NCBI GenBank assembly: GCA_965216515.1
Contig: OZ244173.1
Span: 2,480,001-2,544,000, forward strand
Length of the DNA: 64,000 nt
Source: CAXMRP01 sp965216515
Lineage (GTDB): Bacteria; Pseudomonadota; Alphaproteobacteria; Rhizobiales; Afifellaceae
Direction: 5' to 3'
Position numbers and translations under genes: made by a program. The notes below the pieces were generated by a model, which searched no databases, had not been told where the DNA came from, and saw only the letters and a list, made by a program, of their open reading frames with translations. Each line of letters opens with the position of its first letter. Within the stretch, counting starts at the first letter, position 1. Shown piece by piece: positions 8,386-17,261 of this stretch.

Positions 8386-9786
8386 TTAACGGCGTGCATT
8401 GACGGTGCCCTGCCGCTCCGATTGCTCGATTATTCCGACGACGACGCCGTCACCGCGTACCGCGCCCGACGGTGCATCTTCGCCGGCCGTCCCGTTTCCA
8501 TCACGATCGCCCGCCCCGTCCCTTTCTCCCGCCACGATCGCGCTGATCATGCCGAACGTCATCGCCATCAGGTACAGCGGCTCATCGGAAAAGAGTATCC
8601 ATTCATACAGCGAGTGCAGATAGACGATCACAAGGGCCAGCGACAAACCCGCCAGCAGTTCGGCATCTTTTCCTGCCCGCCCGCTGAACATATACGCAAG
8701 GACGCGGACCGGCGGACTGAGAATAAGGACCAGCCACGCCAGCAGGCCGAGAATGCCCAACTCGGCGGCGACCACCAGGTAGATATTGTGAACGATTGCC
8801 TTGCTGCCGGTTGACCAGGAAACCTCGGCACGCTCGCCATAACCGCCAATATTCATGACCACCACGAAATTGTTGGCGCCGACGCCGAACGGCCTGTCCC
8901 TCACCATGGCCTTGGCCGCGTTCGCGAGCGCGACGCGTTCATCATAGTCGGTCGAAAGCGGTGCTTCGGAAAATCTCGTCTGCAGCGATTGATACGCCAG
9001 GGCCGATACGACAATTCCGAAAACCAGACCCAGAACGCCAACAATCATTTTCCGGTTTGTCCGCGACCAGAAAAACGAGAACATGAACATCAGGATCAGG
9101 CCCGCCGCATACATGCCGATTGTCGCGCGCGAGGCTGTGGAGATTGCAATGATCCCCCCGGCAGCCGCAACCGCGGCTCCGAACCAACCCATGCGGCCGC
9201 TCAAAAATGCGGCAAAGAGCGGAATAACGGCAAAGTGCATGGCCAGTCCAAGGCTGTTCTGATGCCCGAACGTGCCCGGCGCCTGCCGGATATGCAGCCC
9301 GAAATGCTGATAGAAAGCGACAAACGATTCCATCACGACGCCAAGGCCCGCGCCGATCAGAATCCAGCGAATGACCGCTTGGTCCCGGCCCCCGATCGAA
9401 ACAACATACGCAATGAAATACGTCTTCAGAATTTTCCATAAAAAGTAGAAGGACGACATTGGAACGTCCGTCTGGAAAATCGACATTATCAAGGGTATCA
9501 AGAAGAAAAGCGCCGGTACCACAAAATACACTTTCCCTTTTGTGCCAAACAGGGAAATGAAAAGGGCGATCGCGATCAGATCCGACAGGGATATCGTTGC
9601 GCCGTGCGTATGGCCGCGCCAATCGGCGACAAGCAACCCGATATCGGCAAAGGGAATCGCCGAGAGCAGAAAGGGCGACAGGCCGAGCAGTATCCACGCC
9701 ACGGAGGAGCCGGCCTTGGCCGACCGGAGCAGGCCGCCGCAGGCGATCGCGACAGGAACCGCAAGTACGAAAACCACCCATTTCAT
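8386..9786 (-). CDS. O-antigen ligase/polymerase family protein (Wzy-like)
   Basis: A 466-residue protein made almost wholly of hydrophobic helices (about 10-12), as expected for an inner-membrane Wzy or WaaL protein. Family signatures are the long periplasmic loop and its end, AMVRDRPFGVGANNFVVVM, followed by HNIYLVVAAELGILGLLAWL, the usual context of the O-antigen ligase domain. In an EPS locus with Wzx and Wzz homologues it is best read as the polymerase that links lipid-borne repeat units at the periplasmic face. The C-terminal 40 residues are polar and rich in Gly, Asp and Glu. Ligase and polymerase cannot be told apart by sequence. Confidence 0.85.
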   Translation of the reverse strand: MKWVVFVLAVPVAIACGGLLRSAKAGSSVAWILLGLSPFLLSAIPFADIGLLVADWRGHTHGATISLSDLIAIALFISLFGTKGKVYFVVPALFFLIPLIMSIFQTDVPMSSFYFLWKILKTYFIAYVVSIGGRDQAVIRWILIGAGLGVVMESFVAFYQHFGLHIRQAPGTFGHQNSLGLAMHFAVIPLFAAFLSGRMGWFGAAVAAAGGIIAISTASRATIGMYAAGLILMFMFSFFWSRTNRKMIVGVLGLVFGIVVSALAYQSLQTRFSEAPLSTDYDERVALANAAKAMVRDRPFGVGANNFVVVMNIGGYGERAEVSWSTGSKAIVHNIYLVVAAELGILGLLAWLVLILSPPVRVLAYMFSGRAGKDAELLAGLSLALVIVYLHSLYEWILFSDEPLYLMAMTFGMISAIVAGERDGAGDRDGNGTAGEDAPSGAVRGDGVVVGIIEQSERQGTVNARR

Positions 9787-10089
9787 CGCTCACTACCCCG
9801 GAGACGATGGCACGATTCTGTCGCATTCATGCCGACGATGCCGATCCCGTGTTCCAGACCGCCACGGCTGCCGGTCTTGCTACGCTTTTCACGCCGCCGC
9901 CCCGCCGGCTCGATGAGCCGATGCGAACTGCGGCCCGACAGGCCCGCGGCCGACCAACGCCCACCACATCGCGTTCGTGTCCCCTATCGTGCGAACCCGA
10001 CGGTTGCAAGCGACGCCGGCAAGCTGGATAGCGGACACAAGCCGCGTCCGGGGTATCGCCGCCTGTCCGCCACCAACAAGGTTTTGAAA
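9787..10089. other. Intergenic region, no gene recognised
   Basis: About 303 GC-rich bases between the class I methyltransferase and the Wzy-like gene, both minus strand. Open frames across it are continuations of antisense frames of the neighbours. No terminator with a T-run or clear promoter was found. Confidence 0.45.
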
Positions 10090-10791
10090 TTACTTTCTGA
10101 GTTCCAATATGAAATATTCAGCAAAGAATGCCATCCCCAGTTTTCTCTTGAGATCGAAGTAAAATCCAGCGATTCGATTCAGCGCAGCTATCGGCGAAAA
10201 ATAGTGATGGCCGTAGTAGGGATGGAATTTGACGACGGAGTAACCCATGGCGCGCAGTTTCCGCCGTGTTCCCCACAAATGGCACATGCGATAATAGGCG
10301 GGAAATTTGTTGTCGTCGGAAATGCGCTTGGGAAACAGCCGGCCGAGAAGCGAAGCCGACATGCGGTCCGGCAGAATGTAGTTAAGCAGGAAAGGCGCGC
10401 TGAACAGGTTTGGAAACAGGTGAACGGACACCCCGTCGTCGGCCAGGTGGCTGTGAATATTGCGATAGAATATCTCCGCGTCTTCAATATGCTCACAGAC
10501 AAATCTCGAAAAAATGGCGTCGAATTTCATGCCCAGATCGGCGTCTTCCTTGGACAGGTCATCGACAAAATGCGTGTAGGGGATTGGCGAGCGCGCGATC
10601 TCCGATTCGTCGATGTCGAGCCCGTGATAGGACGTTTCGACTGCGCGATCGCGCAGTTTGATCAGAAACGGAAAGCGGCCGCTTCCGATTTCCAGCACCA
10701 CGTGTCCGCCGCTGATTTCGAAAAGCCAGTCTTCATAGGCTTCGATCGGCGAGCGCGCGCCCGCACGGGATTCAAACACTTGGTTGCTCAT
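10090..10791 (-). CDS. Class I SAM-dependent methyltransferase
   Basis: A 233-residue methyltransferase of the Methyltransf_11 type. Motif I is VVLEIGSGRFPFLI (about residues 31-45), an acidic residue follows in HGLDIDESEI, and the post-I/II region is FDAIFSRFVCEHIED. The C-terminal third is rich in aromatic and basic residues (YYGHHYFSPIAALNRI) and could bind a membrane or lipid-linked acceptor. It sits between the Wzy-like and Wzx-like genes on one strand, so its likely substrate is a sugar or lipid carrier of the EPS pathway; the acceptor is unknown. Confidence 0.8.
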   Translation of the reverse strand: MSNQVFESRAGARSPIEAYEDWLFEISGGHVVLEIGSGRFPFLIKLRDRAVETSYHGLDIDESEIARSPIPYTHFVDDLSKEDADLGMKFDAIFSRFVCEHIEDAEIFYRNIHSHLADDGVSVHLFPNLFSAPFLLNYILPDRMSASLLGRLFPKRISDDNKFPAYYRMCHLWGTRRKLRAMGYSVVKFHPYYGHHYFSPIAALNRIAGFYFDLKRKLGMAFFAEYFILELRK

Positions 10792-10949
10792 CAGGTTGGC
10801 ACCGTTTCAGGTCTCGCAATTTCGCAGCGGGCGGTCGCAAGGCCGCCGGCGTCGCCTCAAGCAATACGGCCAAAGTGGAGCCAGGACGTTAACATGGCAA
10901 AACATGCGAAAGTGCGGCGCCGACCCCCGTGTCCCTTGCCCAACCGGCT

Positions 10950-12332
10950 CTACGGCATGACCTCCGCAATCGACGTATCCAGGCCGGCAATCAGCCGCCC
11001 ATAGTTCATCGCAACCGCGAGCAGGAAAAACATCAGCGTGAAAGCGAGTTCGTGCCGGAAGTGTCGGCTGCCGAATTCGCCGCGCGCCGCCGCAATTGCG
11101 ACATATCCCGTCAAATGGCTCAGATTGACGGCCATGATCGCCCCCAACATCCCGAAGCGCCCATACATCACGAACACACAGGAAACAAAGACGCCGAGCT
11201 TGCAAACCAGCCCGAACAGGACCGCCGCCGGTCGGCCCTCCCCGATAAACCGCGAGGAAATCACCCCCGACAGCACAAGAAACCACAGGCCCCCGCAAAG
11301 CAGCGAAAACATCCAGCCCGCTTCGCTGTATCGCGACCCGTAAATGATATCGACGGCGATATCTCCAAAGGACGCAAAGAACGCAATAAGAACGCAGGAA
11401 AACGCCAAAGTGAAGAAATATATATTTCTTTCCGCCGCGATATCCTGGTCGCTATTTTCGCTTCTGGAGAGCTTGGAATAAAACGGAAGAATAACTCCCG
11501 CGCCGAATTTATGCGCCAGCATTGCAACCGAAAGGACAAGAAGTTTAGATACGCTGTATACACCAAGCACGGCAATTGGCATTAGTTTGGCAAAAATGAT
11601 TATATCGATTTGCCGTGCAAGATAGGTAAATATTCCAATAAAGAATATCCACTTCCCGAATTTAAATATTTCGACAAATGATTTAACGTCAAATCGAATT
11701 TTATTTGAAATATCTTCAAGTATATTATGACTAATTACGAGGCGTGCCGCATGTTGCGCCAAAATACCAAATATGAGGGCCCACACCGTCGGTGAATACA
11801 GGGCATAAGCGACAAGAACGACTATTCCGATCATTTGGCTGATCAGAAGGGAGATGACGAGCCTGCGTTGGAAAAACCGCCTCTCCAGGGTTGCAAATGA
11901 CGTCGAAATAAATCCCGACAAAATGAAACCGATGCCCGCGACAGGAAACAATACAATCAATTCTTCGATTTCAAAAAACTTGGCAAGCGGGTATGCAAAT
12001 ATACAAATAAGAATAAATAGAACGATTCCGCGAACAACCTGTATTGTCCAAGCAGTGTTATAGAATATCGGGTTTTCACCATTCTTGCTTCGCACAATAT
12101 TTTGGTTGATGCCGATTTCCGAAAACAGTGTCGCACCCTGATTGACGGCATTGATGATGGCAATGACGCCAAGGATTTCCGGAGACAGAAGCCGTGCGAT
12201 GGCGATATTGTTGAGAAGCGCCAGAAACCGGTCGAAGAATTGCCCGAATACGATCCACGCCGTCGCCCTGGCATAGACATTCGCGCGGAGGCGGCCCACG
12301 GAAGACCTGAGACGGCTGCTCATCGGTATCAT
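10950..12332 (-). CDS. Polysaccharide flippase, Wzx-like (MOP superfamily)
   Basis: A 460-residue integral membrane protein with about 12-14 helices. Early segments such as RATAWIVFGQFFDRFLALLNNIAIARLLSPEILG match polysaccharide-biosynthesis flippases. These move undecaprenyl-diphosphate-linked repeat units from the cytoplasmic to the periplasmic leaflet. The central part (about 11,400-12,080) is clearly AT-richer than the surrounding genes, with many ATA and TTT codons, as is common for wzx genes spread by transfer. ATG at 12332 has GGGACG just upstream; an ATG three codons later is equally possible. Confidence 0.9.
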   Translation of the reverse strand: MIPMSSRLRSSVGRLRANVYARATAWIVFGQFFDRFLALLNNIAIARLLSPEILGVIAIINAVNQGATLFSEIGINQNIVRSKNGENPIFYNTAWTIQVVRGIVLFILICIFAYPLAKFFEIEELIVLFPVAGIGFILSGFISTSFATLERRFFQRRLVISLLISQMIGIVVLVAYALYSPTVWALIFGILAQHAARLVISHNILEDISNKIRFDVKSFVEIFKFGKWIFFIGIFTYLARQIDIIIFAKLMPIAVLGVYSVSKLLVLSVAMLAHKFGAGVILPFYSKLSRSENSDQDIAAERNIYFFTLAFSCVLIAFFASFGDIAVDIIYGSRYSEAGWMFSLLCGGLWFLVLSGVISSRFIGEGRPAAVLFGLVCKLGVFVSCVFVMYGRFGMLGAIMAVNLSHLTGYVAIAAARGEFGSRHFRHELAFTLMFFLLAVAMNYGRLIAGLDTSIAEVMP

Positions 12333-12807
12333 CGTCCCGGATTGGAACCGCCGGGCAGTTGCGCCCCAGACTGCCAGCTATGCGCCCGGCCGGACGGTGG
12401 TCTTTCCGCCGGCGTGGTCGCTTTGGTTCGACACGCCTTGTGTACCATTGAAATCAAACCGACTTGTGAGCGTGTGAAATGGGAAGGTCAAGCACGAACA
12501 CCGGTTATCGTTCGTCTGACCCCCCCCTCCGGGCCGGTGATGAGAGGCGATATCCCACGGGCCGGGCACAGATTGAAGCGCCGGACGCCGGAATGCTTAA
12601 GCGCCGCCGGCCCGACAGATTACCGGTCAGCGGAGCTTGCGTGGAGGAAAATGACGGTCTTGCCGCCCCGGTGCATCGATTGTCATCCGCTTGTACCGGG
12701 TTCACCGTAAACCGGCAAGATCGTCAGGAAATGCTGCCTCAATGCCCCCGGCCCGGTCCGCGGGCGGGGCCCCGCATTGGCAGCCCCGCCGGGCGCAACC
12801 ACGGCGT
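12333..12807. other. Intergenic region without recognised gene; weak hairpin near 12,763-12,790
   Basis: About 475 bases between the end of the G8-domain gene and the start of the flippase gene, both minus strand. Short frames here lack family features. An 8-bp GC stem (GGCGGGGC/GCCCCGCC, loop 12) lies 18 bases past the G8 gene stop. It has no T-run on the minus strand, so a terminator role is only possible. Nothing else was recognised. Confidence 0.4.
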
Positions 12808-15800
12808 TCAGGCCAGCAAACCGTCATCGAAGAAATAGAACGGCGTATCGCTGTTCTGCCACGACCAGGACGCATCCCGGTCCTGCCAGTCTTGATAGGG
12901 ATCCAGGGCGCTGTGATTGACGGAATCGCTGTCGATCACCTGGTCCAGAGGGTCGGCCGCCGGCCCGGGATCGGTCTCCACGGGCACATCGCCCGTGGTT
13001 TGGCTGTCGTCGGCATCCATACGGATTGCAATGCCGCCACTTTCGCTGATCTCGGCATTTCCCTTGAACTCAGAGTTGGAATAGTTCCACCCGCCCTCAA
13101 GAACGATCGGGACATAGACTTTCGTGCTGGCATCGGTAATGCGGTCGAACACATGGAACTCGTAAACGGTAAACCGCGTGCCGTCGGCCGCCTCGTACCA
13201 ACCGGCCTTGTCCAGCGTGTTCTGCACGCCATAGAGCGTCAGGCCATAGGATTCGATCGAGTTCGGAAGGCTGACTTCCCCGAGGCTGTCTGTCTTGACG
13301 CCCTCGATGTTCACGTAGGAAATCCAGGATTCCTGGCCATAGGAGGCCACCAGATCGGATGACTCCGACAATTCGAAGGTCACCGGCGCATTCAGGTCGA
13401 CATCGGCCGGATTGCGGAATGAAATGGTGATCGGGTTTTCCACACCAGGTGAATCCGGATCGATATCCTCCGGGAAGGACCAGTTGAATATGGTATTCTT
13501 GTAGTATTCATTCATGTCTTCAGGCAATGTCGGGTCGTTTTGACGCGCTTGCACATATTCTTCTTGCGTCATGATCATGTCGTTTATGAAAAAATACCCG
13601 TCATTATCCAATCCGAAGAGAGGGTTGTTTGGACTGTACGGATTGGAAATGAAGTAATTCTCGTCAAATCCTTCAACATTGGAATTGACGATGAATATGT
13701 CCATGCTCTCCTGTTTGAGAATGAGCCCCTTCGTATATTGGGTTCCCGCCGCTCCGACGAGATCGAAATCGGTGAGCGTGTAGTGGGCGGTGTATTCCAG
13801 GGACGCACCGATCTCGACGTCCCAGGCAAGGAACGAATCCATCTTCGTCCCCATGTCGTGGCCCTGTTTCGGATTGTTCTTGACGACCTCAAGCCCGCCA
13901 TAGGACGCGAAGGCTTCATTGCCGGAAAACGAGACAATCGGCGCCACATTGATGCCGACCGATGTTTCGCCGGCGGCGATGGCCTCGTGATCCAGCAGAT
14001 CCGCCGGGATGAGCCAGTCCTCCCAGCTGCTGCCGGTCGGCTTGCTCCGATGGAAATACTGGAAAGCGTTGTCCGCCGAACCGGCTGAAATATTGTTATC
14101 GACCGCGACGACGCGGCCCTGTAGCCAGAATCCGTGACCGCCAAATCCGAGATCGAACGTCGACTGGCCGTCCTTGGCACCGGTTCTCACCGGATCGTCG
14201 ACATTCCCGTCATTGCGGATGGAAATGTTGCCGATAATCGAACCGATCTCATTGCCGGTCTCCGTAACATAGGCCGAACCGGTCACGTTGTAGGCGGCGT
14301 TTTGTTCGAATACGACATAGCTGTCATGGTTGACATAGCCCCAGCCCGGCGAACCGAACACCGCATTGCCATAGAAGTAGGCCGGGTCACCACTGCCGTC
14401 TTCGGCGCCGGAACGATGCACGTGCACAGCGTAGCGGGCCACGATATTGTCCTGCGCGCCCTCCTGCAGATCGCCGTTTTCGTCCAGGATGTACGGCGCA
14501 CCTTTCTGCGTCGTGTCGCGAAGGTAGTTGTCAACCGGGATCGACTTGTCCGTCCGTCCCAACTCCAGAAATTCGACAAACCGGATGTCGACATCGTCGG
14601 AATGCATGAACATGACATGGCCACGTTCATTGGCCGGAAGGCCGTCCGGATTTTCCGTCTCGATGCTTATATTGCGCGTATAGTTGGCGACATACGCCTT
14701 CAGGTCCTCGCGCGGTGTGTCGTGGTCGTACGCCAGTGGCCGGTCGAGCGTGACGACGTTGCCCTCGATCGCAAGTATGGTGAATTCCTCATCCTGCGAT
14801 CCCTGATAATTGTGGTTGACCTCCACATAATGCGTACCGGTCAGCACGATGGAATCGCCCGCCTTCCAGCCATCGGGGATCTCGCTGAGGGTAAGGCTCG
14901 TATCGCCCTGCATCGCATCGACGTCCACCGTCGTGTAGACCGTCTTTTCCGCGCCGTGCATTTCCACTTCGCCGAGCGCGACAAGCCCGCGGCCGATCTG
15001 CATCGGATCCTCGATCCGGTCGATCGGCCCGCCCGACGTGTCGATAACGATATCGACATTGTACATGGCCGGTATCGGTGACTCTGCGGTGCCGGCCTGC
15101 AGACGTCCCATCGAATTCACAACCATGGTCTCGACTTCGATGCGCGAATCCATGTTCGACGCAAAGGTCAGAGCACCGTCGACACGCAACGTGGCCAGAG
15201 CCACGTCGGCAATCCCGCCATAAGTGACCGAGACACCTTCGCCGATCACGACGGCCGCGCCCTCGCCGGGCACCTGGCCGCCGTCCCAGGTCGCCGGATC
15301 AAACCAGTCGCCGTCATTAACCGCGACATGGGTTGCTTTGGCGTCCGAAACGAGTTCCAGGACGGCAGTATGTTCCGCCATCATGGACGAATCCATGTGA
15401 CCATGATTGCCGTCCATTGTGCCGTCGCCGGTTGGCGTTTCACCGCCGGTATCCGTTTGGGTTCCGGTGTCACCGCCGCCGTCGCTGACTTGCGTTTCAC
15501 CGATGTCGACCGAAATCGACACCTTGGCGGTGTCCGTCAGATCACCGTCGGAAACCGTATAGGAATAGCCGGCGACGCCCGCCTGATCCGCCGTGAAGCG
15601 GATGATGTCTCCATCGAGCACGACGGAGCCGTTCGCGGCGCCGAACACGTCGGTCACGGTGAGCGTGTCATTGTCCGGATCGCTGTCATTGGCCAGGAGA
15701 TCGGCGACCGTCATTTCGATGGTTTCGCCGGCTCCGACCTCGAATTGTCCGTCATCTTCCGCTGTCGGTGCCTGGTTGGCGCCGGCCGCGCCTTCGATGT

Positions 15801-16746
15801 CGATTGCGACGCTCGCCTCGGCCGTCGCTTCACCGTCCGACAGTGTATAGGAGAACCCGCCCTCCCCGGCGGCATCCGCAGTGAACCGGACCACATCCCC
15901 GTCAAGGACGGCGGAGCCGTTTTCGGCGCCGGAGATCCCGGTAATGGTCAGGGTATCGCCATCCGGATCAGTGTCGTTGGCGAGCAATTCGGCAACCGGG
16001 ATCTCTGTGACCGAGCCGGCAACCGCCGAATAGCCGCCATCGTCGACGGCAACGGGCGCGGCGTTGGTCGGGTCGGAAGCCGGTTGGTGGACCGACACGC
16101 TCACCGTCGCCCGGTCACTGGCCGAACCGTCGGATACCACATAGGTGAATGTGGCAATTCCGGCGGCCGCCGCTGTCAATCGAATGAAGTCGCCGTCAAG
16201 CACTGCGGTTCCGTTTTCACCCTGCTCCACTGCTTCGATGAAAAGCACATCTCCGTCACCGTCCGTGTCGTTGGCAAGAAGCGTCGACACCGGGATGAGG
16301 AGCGGTTCGCCCAAGGTAGCCGAAAAGCCGGAATCATCAACAGCCGCCGGCTGTGTGTTGATCGGCTCCGCGTCCACCACGAAGTCTGAGATCGGCTGGC
16401 TTTCGGTTTTGACGCCAAACGGACGGAGGTCCTCCGTTTCAACAAACAGCACCTGCTCGAAATCACTGACGAAAATCGAAAGCTCTTCCCCGTGGAGACG
16501 CTCCACACGGACACCCGTTCCCTCCCGCGTGAACCTATAGTCGTCGGCGGTGCCGTCGAGCATCAGCAGGTCGCGGCCAACTCCGCCGCTGATCGTGCCG
16601 GTCCCCTGGCGCACGAGCACGAAATCGTTGAGTTCCGTGCCTTCAAATTCGTCGGCGTCTACCTGTCCGCCATGGTTGTGGAGCCACCAGAACATGTAGG
16701 TTGGCGGCATATTTGTCGACGTCGCACTAAATACCGAATAAATCAC
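12808..16746 (-). CDS. Large G8-domain / right-handed beta-helix protein with three cadherin-like repeats
   Basis: A 1,312-residue acidic protein starting at GTG. Residues 30-100 have a Gly/Asp-rich, degenerate RTX-like stretch (GTISGGVGRDLLMLDGTADD). Three tandem cadherin-like repeats lie at about 132-220, 229-317 and 326-414. Each has LLANDTDPDGDTL followed by FTYTVSDG-type ends. A His/Met-rich linker (about 441-459) leads to a G8 domain at about 480-605, beginning GDWFDPATWDGGQVPGEG. The rest, rich in Asn, His and short beta strands, fits a parallel beta-helix (CEMIP/PKHD1-like region). There is no Sec signal peptide and the C-terminus FYFFDDGLLA is acidic-hydrophobic. Both suit type I secretion. 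It probably acts outside the cell on or within the EPS, as an adhesin or glycan-active enzyme; enzymatic activity is unproven. Confidence 0.85.
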   Translation of the reverse strand: MIYSVFSATSTNMPPTYMFWWLHNHGGQVDADEFEGTELNDFVLVRQGTGTISGGVGRDLLMLDGTADDYRFTREGTGVRVERLHGEELSIFVSDFEQVLFVETEDLRPFGVKTESQPISDFVVDAEPINTQPAAVDDSGFSATLGEPLLIPVSTLLANDTDGDGDVLFIEAVEQGENGTAVLDGDFIRLTAAAAGIATFTYVVSDGSASDRATVSVSVHQPASDPTNAAPVAVDDGGYSAVAGSVTEIPVAELLANDTDPDGDTLTITGISGAENGSAVLDGDVVRFTADAAGEGGFSYTLSDGEATAEASVAIDIEGAAGANQAPTAEDDGQFEVGAGETIEMTVADLLANDSDPDNDTLTVTDVFGAANGSVVLDGDIIRFTADQAGVAGYSYTVSDGDLTDTAKVSISVDIGETQVSDGGGDTGTQTDTGGETPTGDGTMDGNHGHMDSSMMAEHTAVLELVSDAKATHVAVNDGDWFDPATWDGGQVPGEGAAVVIGEGVSVTYGGIADVALATLRVDGALTFASNMDSRIEVETMVVNSMGRLQAGTAESPIPAMYNVDIVIDTSGGPIDRIEDPMQIGRGLVALGEVEMHGAEKTVYTTVDVDAMQGDTSLTLSEIPDGWKAGDSIVLTGTHYVEVNHNYQGSQDEEFTILAIEGNVVTLDRPLAYDHDTPREDLKAYVANYTRNISIETENPDGLPANERGHVMFMHSDDVDIRFVEFLELGRTDKSIPVDNYLRDTTQKGAPYILDENGDLQEGAQDNIVARYAVHVHRSGAEDGSGDPAYFYGNAVFGSPGWGYVNHDSYVVFEQNAAYNVTGSAYVTETGNEIGSIIGNISIRNDGNVDDPVRTGAKDGQSTFDLGFGGHGFWLQGRVVAVDNNISAGSADNAFQYFHRSKPTGSSWEDWLIPADLLDHEAIAAGETSVGINVAPIVSFSGNEAFASYGGLEVVKNNPKQGHDMGTKMDSFLAWDVEIGASLEYTAHYTLTDFDLVGAAGTQYTKGLILKQESMDIFIVNSNVEGFDENYFISNPYSPNNPLFGLDNDGYFFINDMIMTQEEYVQARQNDPTLPEDMNEYYKNTIFNWSFPEDIDPDSPGVENPITISFRNPADVDLNAPVTFELSESSDLVASYGQESWISYVNIEGVKTDSLGEVSLPNSIESYGLTLYGVQNTLDKAGWYEAADGTRFTVYEFHVFDRITDASTKVYVPIVLEGGWNYSNSEFKGNAEISESGGIAIRMDADDSQTTGDVPVETDPGPAADPLDQVIDSDSVNHSALDPYQDWQDRDASWSWQNSDTPFYFFDDGLLA

Positions 16747-17261
16747 GATGTACCGACCACTTTCCGAGAAATGTCCGTTTTTCTGTGATCGCGTACATAC
16801 ATTGTTGACACTTTAGAATTCGACAAACACAACCATAAATTCTTATGTATACAGGGTAATTTATTCTTAAATACCTGATGGAGAAACTTTTCTATATCGT
16901 TCAGAATTTGGGAATAAATCTGTAAATTTTCTTAATTTCAGCATGGTTGCCACCGTTGAATACCCGCTCCACCCGTCGATTGGATGCGCAAACACTATTC
17001 GGGAAGAAGACGGGACGCTGCCTCCACACCCACTCAATGCTATGTGCTGGAATACCGGTCTTGAGTGCGCAATTATTGCTGCAACGCAACAAACATGCCC
17101 AACTCAACTGCCCCTTCCAAGCATGTGGTGCGGCGAGACCCCCGAAGCACCGTGCCAAAATAGGACACCCAACTGTGGCGCAATCAAGGAATTCGGCGGT
17201 AGCCGGACCTTTCAATTGATTAGAATTTCGTTAAAATGCGCCTTGCGAGGGGGCTCGCCGA
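16747..17261. other. AT-rich divergent regulatory region
   Basis: About 515 bases separate the divergently read G8-domain gene and the sugar transferase gene. The part from about 16,780 to 16,945 is much richer in A and T than anything nearby except the flippase gene. It should hold the promoters of both genes. A TTGACA occurs at about 16,804 on the plus strand, but I see no well-spaced -10 partner. Frames crossing the region look non-coding. Confidence 0.5.

Noticed and set aside
9604..11004. 466-codon plus-strand frame spanning the Wzy gene start, the gap and the methyltransferase
   Set aside because: It runs antisense through two recognised genes and has no motif.
12691..13362. 223-codon plus-strand frame at the end of the G8 gene
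   Set aside because: Antisense to the G8 C-terminus, no motif.
15328..16389. 353-codon frame opposite the cadherin-like repeats of the G8 protein
   Set aside because: Its repeats only mirror those of the sense gene; no independent family features.
16804..16830. TTGACA as a promoter of the sugar transferase gene
   Set aside because: No -10 box at a suitable distance and the gene starts over 400 bases away.
16901..17215. 104-codon minus-strand frame upstream of the G8 gene
   Set aside because: Cys/Trp-rich odd composition, no ribosome-binding site and no family; the region looks regulatory.
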